Positions 50,287-60,788 of a stretch of DNA of 64,000 nt are shown piece after piece; position 1 is the stretch's first letter, and each line of letters opens with the position of its first letter. The translations under genes and the position numbers were made by a program. Under the pieces are notes generated by a model. It was not told the origin of the DNA and made no database searches. It saw nothing but the letters and a program-made list of their open reading frames with translations. Source of the stretch: DASQYE01 sp036389675 (lineage in GTDB: Bacteria > Acidobacteriota > Blastocatellia > Pyrinomonadales > Pyrinomonadaceae); assembly GCA_036389675.1 (NCBI GenBank), contig DASVWI010000012.1, positions 186,001 to 250,000 on the forward strand, in the 5' to 3' direction.

Positions 50287-53200
50287 TCACCCTTCGGCCC
50301 TCAGCTCTACGGCATCGCGTTTGACGTGGATGATGTGGTCTACGGATTCCTCGAACGTGTCGTCGTGCGAGATGACGAAGAGCTGGTCGAAGTGGCGTAT
50401 CTGTCCGATCTGCTGCGCGAGTCGCTCGCGGCGCTCGGCATCCATGTTGGTCGTCGGCTCGTCGAAGAAGGCCAGCCGAATGTCCGAGAGCTGCTTTAAG
50501 AGTGCGAGGCGCACGGAGAGCGCGGCGGCCATCTGCTCGCCGCCCGATAGGTTCGGGAAGGAGCGGTCGTGTCCCTCTTCTTCGAGGATGATCTCGTAAT
50601 CGCCAGACCAGCGTAGAGCGCGCCCGGCTTCTCCCGTGATCTCGCGAAAGAGTTGATTGGCCTCTATCGAGATGTTGTAGAGATAACTCTGCGTGACGAG
50701 CGGCCCGGCCTGCTTCAGTGTGTCGCGTATGAATTCCGTCGCTTCGTTTAAGTCCTCAAGTTTTTCCCTCGCCAGAAACTCATCGCGCATGCGGTCTCGC
50801 ACTTCCGTCAGACGAGCCAGCTCGGCGGCCAGCGCCGACTCGCGCGTTTGCGCCGCTTCGAGCTTCGCCGAAGTGGCCGCCCTCTCGCTCTCTCTGGCTG
50901 AAAGCTGCGCTCTTTCAGACGCGTGTTGCTCGCGATTATAAGCCGCCGTCGCGCTCTCGTAGACCCGCCGGGCTTCTTCCGCCTCGCGCGTTAAGAGCGA
51001 GGATTCCTGCTCGGCTCGTTCCACGCCCGCTGCCCGCGCGGGCAGCGTTGCCGCCAGCGCCTCGCTCGCGAGGTATTCGCGGTGACCTCTGTCCGTCTGG
51101 TCGCGCCGCCTGCGCGCCGCGTCCCAGCGCTCTTCCAGACCGCTGTACTGGGCCAACTGCATGGAGAGCGCCTGCGCCTGCTTTTCCAGCGAGCGAAGCG
51201 CATCGAGCGCGCCCGATAACTCAGACCTTCGCGCCGGCTCGCTCTCGGCCTCGGCGCGCAGAGAGCGTGCGCGTCCGCGCGGGTCATTCAGCACGCGAAG
51301 CTTCGCTTCGGTCTCTTCGATATCCTTCTCAAGAGGCAGGACGGCGTCCGCCGCGGCTGCGACGCTGGCGCGCTCATCGCGCTTGCGTTTGCCCTCCTGC
51401 TCTATCTCCTTCAATCGCTGCTGTAGCGGTTTGAGCTCCGCGTAGCGCAGGGCCGCTTCGCGCAACAATATCAACTCGCCGTCGATGCCGGACATGCGTG
51501 CCCGCAGCTCGTTGAGATGCTCGCGCCCGGCTGGTGAAAGCCCCGCTATCTCCCTGTCCAGCCGCGAGAGCAGCTCGTCGCGTTCCGTCAGCAGAGAGCG
51601 CGCCCCGCCGATCTGCGCGCGCACGCTCTCAAGCCTTGCGAAATATTTTTCGGCCTCGCGCGCCTCTCTGACCATTGCGCCGACGCGGGCGCGCTCTTTT
51701 TCCAGCACGGTCAGCTGCGCGCTGTTCGTCGCGTATTGATCTTTGAAATAATCTTCGAGCGTCTGGTCTTCGCCGATATTCAGACACCGCTCCGAGAGGA
51801 TGGGGCAGAGACCGTTTTTCACTTCGGCGTGGAACTTCTCGTCGCGCGCGATCTCGGCTCTGAGATGAGCCAGCTGTTCGGTCAGCTCCGTCTCGCGCGC
51901 CAAGAGTTGCGTGGCCCTCTCGGCCTTCGCCCGCTGGCCTTCGAGCGCCGCCGCGTCCTTCTCATAGGCGGCTAACTCGCGGCGCAAACGCTCCGCTTCG
52001 CGCGCAGCATCCTTGCGCTGGCTGGTCAGGTGCTTGAGACTCGTCGCGCTCCTTTCCGCCTGACTCAGGCTGGTCTCGACTCCCATGCGCTCGCTTTCAA
52101 GTTGCGCGAGCCGCTCCTGCGCTCCCTGTCCCTTCTCCGCCTCGCGTGCCCTCTCGCGCGTCTGCGCGTGAAGCGCACGCAGGCTCGTCAGTTCCGCGTC
52201 AAGCTTTACGAGGCGCTGGCGTGCGCTGAGAGCTTCGGCGCGCAGGTCGCGCAATCGCTCGCGCTCGCGCTCCAACTCTTCCTGAGCGCTGATCTCTGCG
52301 GCGAGCGCCCTGACGCCTGCACCGGCCTCGACGGCGCGCTCCACGGCCTCTTCGAGACGCCGGACATGGCCCTTCGCTTCGACCAGCAGGCGCGCAACCC
52401 CTTCCTCTTCGGCGCGCACACGGTCGCGTGCGGCGCGCTCCGTTTCCAACTCCCTGAGCTGTTCGAGCGCTTCCATGTGCGATTGGTGGTCAGGCGCGGC
52501 GGCGCGCAGCCGCACCTCGGCGGCGGCGGCAGCATCGCGCTCCGCGCGCAGGTCTGTGAGGCGACGCGCGGCAGCATCGCGCTCGACTTCAAGGCGGTCT
52601 GCGAGCGAGCGTGTCTCGGTGACACGCATCTCCGCCTCATCCATACTCGCAACCCTCAGAGAGCGCGTCGCTATCTCTCGCTCCAACTCTTCGAGCCGGG
52701 AGCCAAGCTCGCGGGCTTGCGCGGCGACCTCTTCATGCTCGGCGACCAGCTCGTCGTAGCGCGCAAGCTGGCCCTCGGCGCTGGCAATGCGCTCGCGCAC
52801 TTCCATCATGCGCTCGCGGATCAGGTGAACCGTGTCGAGCAGTCGCTCGGCCCCGTCGCGATACTCTTCGACCTTGAGCAGGCGATCAAAAGCGGCCTTG
52901 CGCTGGTTCGGCGCGAGCAGGAACTCCGCCGTGAAGGAGCCCTGCGGCACGCCTATCGCGGAGCGAAACAGCGCCTTCAAATCCGTGCCCGGCTCAATCC
53001 CCAGATGGTGGCGCAGCAGTGCCGAAACGTCCGCCTTCTTCTCCGCGATTTTCATGCGGATGCCTTCATCGTAGACATAGTAGCCCTGCCCGGTGTCCCT
53101 GTAGACGGTATAGAGCCGCTCGTCTTTATCGCTCTCGAATGTGACGCGCACGCTGCCGCGTTTCGCGCCGCGCCTGAGAAAATCGTCCTTGCTGTATTCG

Positions 53201-53352
53201 AGCGTATCGAAGAGAGCCCACGCGATGGCTTCGAGGATGGTGGTTTTCCCCGCCCCGTTCTCGCCCGTAATCGCCGTCGTGCCGCGCGAGAACGTAAACA
53301 CGCGCTGCTCATAGGATTTGATGTTTTCGAGTTCGACCCGTGTAACGTGCAT
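50287..53352 (-). CDS. Rad50/SbcC-like SMC-family ATPase
   Basis: 1021 residues. N-terminal Walker A ITGENGAGKTTILEAIAWALF; two long coiled coils (about 170-480 and 540-880); a central hinge with CPILSERCLNIGED, a spaced Cys pair unlike the tight CxxC zinc hook of classic Rad50; and C-terminal signature LSGGEQMAAALSVRLALL with Walker B LAFFDEPTTNMDAERRE. It should act with an Mre11/SbcD nuclease on DNA ends, but no such gene is near. RNase HI follows in the same transcript. Confidence 0.88.
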   Translation of the reverse strand: MHVTRVELENIKSYEQRVFTFSRGTTAITGENGAGKTTILEAIAWALFDTLEYSKDDFLRRGAKRGSVRVTFESDKDERLYTVYRDTGQGYYVYDEGIRMKIAEKKADVSALLRHHLGIEPGTDLKALFRSAIGVPQGSFTAEFLLAPNQRKAAFDRLLKVEEYRDGAERLLDTVHLIRERMMEVRERIASAEGQLARYDELVAEHEEVAAQARELGSRLEELEREIATRSLRVASMDEAEMRVTETRSLADRLEVERDAAARRLTDLRAERDAAAAAEVRLRAAAPDHQSHMEALEQLRELETERAARDRVRAEEEGVARLLVEAKGHVRRLEEAVERAVEAGAGVRALAAEISAQEELERERERLRDLRAEALSARQRLVKLDAELTSLRALHAQTRERAREAEKGQGAQERLAQLESERMGVETSLSQAERSATSLKHLTSQRKDAAREAERLRRELAAYEKDAAALEGQRAKAERATQLLARETELTEQLAHLRAEIARDEKFHAEVKNGLCPILSERCLNIGEDQTLEDYFKDQYATNSAQLTVLEKERARVGAMVREAREAEKYFARLESVRAQIGGARSLLTERDELLSRLDREIAGLSPAGREHLNELRARMSGIDGELILLREAALRYAELKPLQQRLKEIEQEGKRKRDERASVAAAADAVLPLEKDIEETEAKLRVLNDPRGRARSLRAEAESEPARRSELSGALDALRSLEKQAQALSMQLAQYSGLEERWDAARRRRDQTDRGHREYLASEALAATLPARAAGVERAEQESSLLTREAEEARRVYESATAAYNREQHASERAQLSARESERAATSAKLEAAQTRESALAAELARLTEVRDRMRDEFLAREKLEDLNEATEFIRDTLKQAGPLVTQSYLYNISIEANQLFREITGEAGRALRWSGDYEIILEEEGHDRSFPNLSGGEQMAAALSVRLALLKQLSDIRLAFFDEPTTNMDAERRERLAQQIGQIRHFDQLFVISHDDTFEESVDHIIHVKRDAVELRAEG

Positions 53353-53357
53353 CTTTG

Positions 53358-53461
53358 GAATTTTGGACTTTAGATTTTGGATTTTAGATTAACGTTTCCC
53401 GCGAGCTTGAATTTTGGAATCGAGCTTTCAACCTTTGCAGCTCGCCAATCCAAAATCCAAT
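53358..53461. repeat. AT-rich repeat words between lepA and the SbcC-like gene
   Basis: Repeats of TTTTGGA.TTTAGATT (53358-53391), GAATTTTGGAATCGAGC (53408-53424) and AATCCAAAATCCAATG (53447-53462) form imperfect inverted pairs upstream of the SbcC-like gene. They share words with 42763-42787. Confidence 0.4.
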
Positions 53462-53491
53462 GCATCACAAATCATCCTCCCAGGCTTTGAT

Positions 53492-55291
<1,800 letters not shown>

Positions 55292-55508
55292 AAAAACCGA
55301 GTGTAAGTAACAAGCGACAAGATAAAAACTGATTCTAGCCTGTCACCCGTCACTTGTCACTCGTCACTGTCTTTTAAGGGGGCTGTTCACGGCTCCGTTT
55401 ATGTGAAATGATGCGGGGAAGTCGCGCGCCGCTCTCGATTGACAGGCGCGACGAATGAGCCCGGGGGGACGTAGTTGATCATATCTCTGAGCAGGAGGAA
55501 GGAGAGCT

Positions 55509-55958
55509 ATGAGAGCAACGAAATCGACATCCTGGTTCACTCGTTTCGCCAAGTGGACAGCACGCACCACGGGTCAACCGGCGTCTTTCGCCATCGCCGT
55601 CTCGATTATCCTGGTCTGGGGCGTGTCAGGCCCCCTCTTTGGCTTCAGCGACACGTGGCAACTGGTCATCAACACCGGCACGACGATTGTGACCTTTCTC
55701 ATGGTATTCCTTATTCAGAATACGCAGAACAGGGATTCCGAAGCCATTCAGGTGAAGCTCGATGAGATCATTCGCGCCATAGAGGGAGCCGATAACTCTC
55801 TTCTGGATTTAGAGGAGCTGGATGAAAAGGAGCTTGATATCATACGGCAACACTATGAGGTGATGGCGGAAGAGGCCAGAAACGCTTTGAAGGAAGTAAA
55901 GTCGGACAAGAAAAAGGGGAAGGGCCATAGAAAACATGGACGAAGCCACGAGGCATAA
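55509..55958 (+). CDS. Low-affinity iron permease-like membrane protein
   Basis: 149 residues. Two membrane helices (FAIAVSIILVWGVSGPLFGF and ITGTTIVTFLMVFLIQNTQNRD-like) carry the signature of the Fet4-type low-affinity iron permease domain, followed by a charged helical tail DAIQVKLDEIIRAIEGADNSLLDLEELDEKELD and a Lys-rich end. Bacterial members are half-length and their transport activity is unproven. A good GGAGAG site precedes ATG 55509. Confidence 0.82.
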   Translation: MRATKSTSWFTRFAKWTARTTGQPASFAIAVSIILVWGVSGPLFGFSDTWQLVINTGTTIVTFLMVFLIQNTQNRDSEAIQVKLDEIIRAIEGADNSLLDLEELDEKELDIIRQHYEVMAEEARNALKEVKSDKKKGKGHRKHGRSHEA

Positions 55959-55960
55959 AA

Positions 55961-56839
55961 CTAACGTGTCGCCTTCATCCATTCGATGCAGCGCTCAAGG
56001 TGCGAGCGCATCCGTGCGGCACTATCATGATGTATACGACCGTGACCGGGCAGCACCCACTCGAAATCGTAGGCGAGCAGTTTCTCCATCGAGCGCGTCT
56101 GCTCGGGCCATGAGTACCACGCGACGCTGCGAAAAGCCGTCAGGGTCTCTCTCGCGGGAGACCATGCCAGATGATCGCCCGTGAAGAGAAACCTGTTCCT
56201 GTAGAGCAAAACCATATGGCCGCGCGTGTGGCCCGGCACGGGTATGACCGTCAGGTCATCGTCCAGACGCACTACACTCTCGCCCTCGACGACATGTTCT
56301 ATGCCGCGCCGTGCCGCGCCGTCGGCGGCGTGCATCACTCGCCGGCAGCCGAATTTTTTGGCGAACGAGATGTGCTCCGCTATGTCGTCCTGATGCGTGA
56401 GAAACATTGTTCGCACACCGCCCATCGAAGCCACGCGCTTGACGAGCGGCCCGGCGAAGCGAGGGCTATCAACCAGCACATTGCCGCCTTCGCTGTCGGG
56501 ACGCACGATCAGGTAGCTCCAAGCGCCGAAGCTCGACTCGGAGGTGTAGCCGCAGAAGTAAACATTGTCGGCCAGATGAGAAGGGAAGGCGTCAATGCCG
56601 ACGCGCATGTCATGTTTGCGCGTCGTGCCGATGGAGCCGGTCGGGCACGCCACCAGAGACATCAGCGCGAGCCGCGTCTCTTCTTCCGTCTCCGGCTGGC
56701 GATAGACGCTGGACTGGTCTCCGTGATCGCGAAACGTACGGGGCGCAATCTGCCGACACGCGTCGCAGTCTATGCAACTCGCATCGACGAAAAAGTCGCC
56801 CGGAACATTCTCCAGCAATCGCTCGGCTAAATTCGCCAT
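55961..56839 (-). CDS. Ferredoxin/metallo-beta-lactamase fold fusion protein
   Basis: 292 residues. Residues 10-70 are a single-cluster ferredoxin domain (DASCIDCDACRQIAPRTF, closing Cys in VACPTGSI). Residues 80-285 are an MBL domain with LTHQDDIAEH in place of HxHxDH, PGHTRGHMVL, TGDHLAW and LPGHGRIHH. The altered metal motif is shared by this Fd-MBL subfamily to my knowledge. Probably a redox-linked hydrolase or oxidoreductase; substrate unknown. It converges on the iron permease gene with a 2-base gap. Confidence 0.82.
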   Translation of the reverse strand: MANLAERLLENVPGDFFVDASCIDCDACRQIAPRTFRDHGDQSSVYRQPETEEETRLALMSLVACPTGSIGTTRKHDMRVGIDAFPSHLADNVYFCGYTSESSFGAWSYLIVRPDSEGGNVLVDSPRFAGPLVKRVASMGGVRTMFLTHQDDIAEHISFAKKFGCRRVMHAADGAARRGIEHVVEGESVVRLDDDLTVIPVPGHTRGHMVLLYRNRFLFTGDHLAWSPARETLTAFRSVAWYSWPEQTRSMEKLLAYDFEWVLPGHGRIHHDSAARMRSHLERCIEWMKATR

Positions 56840-56881
56840 AAAGCCTTAAACCTCAACTCATAAAACTAACAGCGACGAACA

Positions 56882-56957
56882 GCGATGGTCGGGAGAAAAA
56901 GCAGCCGCATTACGGCATGAATGCTTCATCTCTTTCTCTTTATCCTGACCCTCTCCG
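56882..56957. repeat. Dispersed palindromic repeat family 1, copy c
   Basis: GCGATGGTCGGGAGAAAAAG on the left is mirrored by CTTTATCCTGACC and CTCTCCG on the right; the middle has GGCATGAATGCTTCATC as in copies a and b. It lies between the Fd-MBL gene and the next minus-strand gene. A fragment, ATGGTCGGGAGAAG, is also at about 49647-49660. Confidence 0.55.
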
Positions 56958-56986
56958 TTCATTCCTGCTTTGATTCTTGTGCCGGT

Positions 56987-58099
56987 TTACGGTTTCTTGT
57001 TCTCAGGCGGAGGCGGCTCATCGTCCTCGTCTACGTCTTCGATGATCTTGACCTCGGCTCCGAACTTCTGATAGTTGCGAAAGCGTATCTCGTTGCGCGT
57101 CTGAATCGACTGGCCGTCGAAGGTCGAGGTTATCATGACATCGGCGTGCGACGGTAAAAGATATGGCCGCTCGTTAATCGTCACCCAGTCGTAATCAATC
57201 GTGCGGCTCGCCTCGGTAATGGGAAAGCCGGCCTCGATCTCCGTCGAGATGCTTTCGAGGCGCAGCACGCGATTGAGCTCGCGGTCAATCCAAATTTTTC
57301 CACGGTCGCCGACGCGGATTTGTCTCTGCGACTGCCCGCGATTCTCATAGGTGAGCATGGAGCGCGAGTTCACCTTCTTTATCTCATACTCGTAGATGAT
57401 GGTGCGGCGACCGCGAAGCGTGTCCGTGTCCACGGCCCTGAACTCCGTCTTGCTGTAGTCCCTGAAAATCCCGGCCAGGCGCGTGGCGAATTCGCCGCTC
57501 GAGGTGGAGCCGCCGACCTGTTCGTAACCCTGACCGTCTTTCATTTCGGCATTCGGCAGCAGGCCGTTGACGGCGAGCAGCTTGAACTCTTCGCCGTACT
57601 GGGCGCGAAAGCTGACGGCGACCGTCAGGCGGTCGGACACCGTCCAGTTGTTCAGACCGGGACGCGAGTATGATCTGGTGATTAATTGCTTGACGATGAA
57701 ATCCGGCATCGCTTCGGAGGCGGCGAGCGTGACGACGCGCGTTCTCGTCAGCAGGTCGCGGGCTTCGGCCTCCGGCGGCAAGGCGGAGGCGACCGGGTTG
57801 ACCCTGCGCCGCGCGGCCTCTTCCAGCGTCCGTCGAATCAGCGCGTCGTTGCCGCTCTTGGACGCGACGACCCCGCGCAGGCCCGGCGTCAGCTCAAATC
57901 CGATGCCGCGCTTTCTGATCTCTTCGACGATCTCGTCCCTCTTCTCAGGATGGCGGGGAAGCTGGTAGACCATACGCACAAGCTCCTCGCTGGTGATCGG
58001 CGTATCGAGAGCTTGCGCCATGGCAGGCGCAAGGCACAGACAGAGGATGAGGGTCGCAAAGAGCGAATTGATGAAATACGTTTGAAAGTTTCGGTACAT
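56987..58099 (-). CDS. Exported hypothetical protein
   Basis: About 370 residues from ATG 58099 with a signal peptide (FINSLFATLILCLCLAPAMAQA). The helical N-terminal part includes ITSEELVRMVYQLPRHPEKRDEIVEEIRKRGIGFELTPGL. The C-terminal part is beta-rich (GRRTIIYEYEIKKVNSRSML, GKIWIDRELNRVLRLES, YDWVTINERPYLLPSHADV), like outer-membrane-lipoprotein-carrier-type or periplasmic sensor folds, and ends in a Pro/Glu tail. Family not recognised. A TTG start at 58144 is possible but would bury the signal peptide. Confidence 0.65.
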   Translation of the reverse strand: MYRNFQTYFINSLFATLILCLCLAPAMAQALDTPITSEELVRMVYQLPRHPEKRDEIVEEIRKRGIGFELTPGLRGVVASKSGNDALIRRTLEEAARRRVNPVASALPPEAEARDLLTRTRVVTLAASEAMPDFIVKQLITRSYSRPGLNNWTVSDRLTVAVSFRAQYGEEFKLLAVNGLLPNAEMKDGQGYEQVGGSTSSGEFATRLAGIFRDYSKTEFRAVDTDTLRGRRTIIYEYEIKKVNSRSMLTYENRGQSQRQIRVGDRGKIWIDRELNRVLRLESISTEIEAGFPITEASRTIDYDWVTINERPYLLPSHADVMITSTFDGQSIQTRNEIRFRNYQKFGAEVKIIEDVDEDDEPPPPENKKP

Positions 58100-58186
58100 C
58101 TTAATGATAACCTGAAGAATAAATTTCCTGCGCGTCACATGCAAGATGCCGCGAGCGTGTCAGGCGGTTGTCTCCGAAGCGGCACG

Positions 58187-59317
58187 TCACATACAGAGAT
58201 GGACTATGGCGCGCGTGAGTATCTGCACGCATTGCCTGAGCTCCGCGACGGGCACGAACTCTCCTGTGCGATGGGCGACGCGTATGTCGCCGGGGCCGAG
58301 TACGACGGCGTCAGCGCCGAGCCTCTGCATCTCCGGCGCTTCCGTGCCGAAACTGATCGTGCCGGCACTCTTTCCGGTCGCTTCCTCAAGAAGGCGCACG
58401 AGCGTTGAATCAGCCGCCGTCTCCATCCCTTCGTCTATACGCAGGACGTTGATCTCACAATCGAAGGTCTCATCGCGCGCGCGTTCGTCTTCGATGGCGG
58501 CGCGTAGAAGGTCCAGCACGCGCGACGCCTTCTGTCCCGGCACGGGACGCCATTCGAGCGTGAAGCGGCACTCTCCGGCGATGATATTCTTGGCCGTGCC
58601 GCCCGCAACTACGCCGACGTTGAGCGTCGTATACGGCGGATCAAACTCGTCGCGTCTCTCTTCCCTGAGCCTGAGCGCAATCGCTTCGAGCCCGGAGATA
58701 AGACGCGCCGCGCGAAAGATGGCCGAAGCGCCCAGAGCCGGATAGGCGCTGTGGCCTTCACGCCCACGCACGAGTACTTCCGCGAGGCAGTAGCCCTTGC
58801 CGGCGCGAATGGGCTGTAGACCCGTCGGCTCACCGACAATGCTGTAACGCGCCGTGAGCGCGCGCTCTTCCGCCAGACGTTTCGCGCCGAGACAGCCCAC
58901 CTCTTCATCGGCGGTCAGGACGAGCGCGAGGGGACGCCGCAGGTTTGCAATGTCGCATCCGTCGATGGCCGTGATGGCGGCGGCGATGAAGCCCTTGGTA
59001 TCACACGCGCCGCGCCCGTAAAGCTTACCGTCTCGCTCCGAGAGCGTGAGGGCTTCATTCCAGCCGGCATCATAGGGGACGGTATCGGTGTGACCGACGA
59101 GAGCAAGCTCCACCGCCGCGGCGTCGTGCGTGGTTGGCCCAAGCGTGGCGACCATGTTTGTCTTCTCGACGCCGCGCTCGTCCGTGTACGCGTGAAGACG
59201 TGCGCTCATGCCTGCGGCTTCGGCGCGCGCGCGCATATAAGAGATCACTTCGCTGTTTGAGCGGGCCGAAACCGAATCGATCGCGACGAGGCGCTTGAGC
59301 GTCTCTTCGACATTCAT
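58187..59317 (-). CDS. argE: M20-family deacylase, acetylornithine deacetylase (ArgE)-like
   Basis: 376 residues. Metal-binding motifs LALVGHTDTVPYD, GRGACDTKGFIAAAI, LTADEEVGCLGAKRL and VGEPTGLQPIRAGKGY match ArgE. GGAG lies 8 bases before ATG 59317. The gene starts 4 bases after the hutF stop, so the real substrate might be N-formylglutamate or another N-acyl amino acid from that pathway rather than acetylornithine. No arginine genes are close. Confidence 0.82.
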   Translation of the reverse strand: MNVEETLKRLVAIDSVSARSNSEVISYMRARAEAAGMSARLHAYTDERGVEKTNMVATLGPTTHDAAAVELALVGHTDTVPYDAGWNEALTLSERDGKLYGRGACDTKGFIAAAITAIDGCDIANLRRPLALVLTADEEVGCLGAKRLAEERALTARYSIVGEPTGLQPIRAGKGYCLAEVLVRGREGHSAYPALGASAIFRAARLISGLEAIALRLREERRDEFDPPYTTLNVGVVAGGTAKNIIAGECRFTLEWRPVPGQKASRVLDLLRAAIEDERARDETFDCEINVLRIDEGMETAADSTLVRLLEEATGKSAGTISFGTEAPEMQRLGADAVVLGPGDIRVAHRTGEFVPVAELRQCVQILTRAIVHLCM

Positions 59318-59321
59318 CTTT

Positions 59322-60758
59322 TTAGCTCCACAATCTTCGCTGAAGGCCGGCGAACTTTTGCACTATCTCAGGGGCAGCCACGTGCCGCCCGTCTTCTATC
59401 ACAGGCCGCGCGCCGACGAAGACTTCGCGCACGCCCGCGCGCCCCAGCGCGAAGACGATACAGGGAAGCAGATCATCCAAGCCTGCTCCGGCGATTGACG
59501 GGTCTTCGAGGTCAACCGTGAAGAAGTCTGCGGGGCTGCCGGGCACGAGCCTTCCGCCGTCCATCCCGAGGCTGTCTGCGCCGTGGATGGTGGCACAATC
59601 CATCAAACGCGCGGCAATCGAAGTGAGCCCGTCGCTCTCCTCCGACAGCACGGCCCGCTCAAGCTTGCGTAAGCGCAAGTGCAGCTCAAGCTCGCGCGCG
59701 TCTTCCAGCAAATCCACCTGCGCGTGGCTGTCTGTGCCGAGCGCGACGCGCACTCCCTCACCGAAAAACAGATCGGCGGGCACAATGCCGTCGCCTAAGT
59801 TTCGCTCGGTCGTCGGGCAGGCACAGACAATCGCGCGCGCCTGCGCCAGAGCCCGCGCCTCTTCCGGCGTGATGTGGATGACGTGTATGCCCGTGAAGCC
59901 ATCATGTAGAAGTCCTTCGCTTTCGAGCAACGCGACGGGCGTGCGCCCGTGCTCCTCCACGCATGCCTCTATCTCCGCCGGCTGTTCGGCCAGATGCATG
60001 TGAAGGGGAAGCCCCCGCTCATGTGCGAAGCGCGCGACCTCCTTCAAGTACGGAAGCGGCACGGCGCGCACGCTGTGCGGCGCGACGCCGACCCGCGCGC
60101 CGTCTATACGGGACAGGTCTGACTGTAAGGCGTCCACGTTGCGTAGATAGGTCTCTGTGTCCGCTTCGATAAAACGCGACTGCCTCTCGTTCGGCTCAAG
60201 GCGAAAGCCGGAGCGCGCATAGGCCACGCGCAGCAAAGCCACACGCACGCCCACATCAAGCGCGGCACGCACCACCATCTTTGCCAGCAGGTTCTGATCG
60301 TCGTATGGAGAGCCCTCGGGCGTGCGATGAAGGTAATGAAACTCTCCGACGGACGTGATGCCGCACATCGCCATCTCAAGAAAAGCCATGCGCGAGGCGT
60401 CATAAAGGTCTTCTGGCCCAAGCCGCGAAGCCGCGCTGTACATCATCTCGCGCCACGTCCAGAAGGAATCTCGCGCGCCCGTGCGAGATTCCGTGCGCCC
60501 GCGAATCACGCGTTGAAAGGCATGCGAATGCGCGTTCACGAGACCGGGCAGCAGCGCCCGATTCCTGAGATGGAAGACGGAAGCGGCCACGACCTCATCG
60601 GCCCGCACGATCTCTGTAATGCGGCCCCGTCTATCGCACACGAGCGCCAGTCCCCGCTCGAAGCGCCCATTCGTATAGAGAAGGTCAGGCAGCCAGGCGA
60701 CATGCGAATCGTCGCCCGGCCTCTCTCTGGTATGTAACTCGGTCGAAGAATCAACCAT
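59322..60758 (-). CDS. hutF: Formimidoylglutamate deiminase
   Basis: 478 residues of the amidohydrolase superfamily: LPGLVNAHSHAFQRVIRGRTE (metal His pair), GEFHYLHRTPEGSPYDD, GVAPHSVRAVP, LHMHLAEQPAEIEACVEEHGR, HVIHITPEEARALAQ and ALGTDSHAQVDLLEDAREL (metal Asp). It converts formiminoglutamate to N-formylglutamate and ammonia in histidine breakdown. ATG 60758 preferred over TTG 60761. No other hut genes are in the window. Confidence 0.9.
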   Translation of the reverse strand: MVDSSTELHTRERPGDDSHVAWLPDLLYTNGRFERGLALVCDRRGRITEIVRADEVVAASVFHLRNRALLPGLVNAHSHAFQRVIRGRTESRTGARDSFWTWREMMYSAASRLGPEDLYDASRMAFLEMAMCGITSVGEFHYLHRTPEGSPYDDQNLLAKMVVRAALDVGVRVALLRVAYARSGFRLEPNERQSRFIEADTETYLRNVDALQSDLSRIDGARVGVAPHSVRAVPLPYLKEVARFAHERGLPLHMHLAEQPAEIEACVEEHGRTPVALLESEGLLHDGFTGIHVIHITPEEARALAQARAIVCACPTTERNLGDGIVPADLFFGEGVRVALGTDSHAQVDLLEDARELELHLRLRKLERAVLSEESDGLTSIAARLMDCATIHGADSLGMDGGRLVPGSPADFFTVDLEDPSIAGAGLDDLLPCIVFALGRAGVREVFVGARPVIEDGRHVAAPEIVQKFAGLQRRLWS

Positions 60759-60788
60759 CAATTCCGTGCGGGCAGTAAACCGGGCTCG

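Noticed and set aside
52030..53373. A 447-codon open frame antisense to the SbcC-like gene
   Set aside because: Composition mirrors the coiled-coil coding strand, no ribosome-binding site and no recognisable motif.
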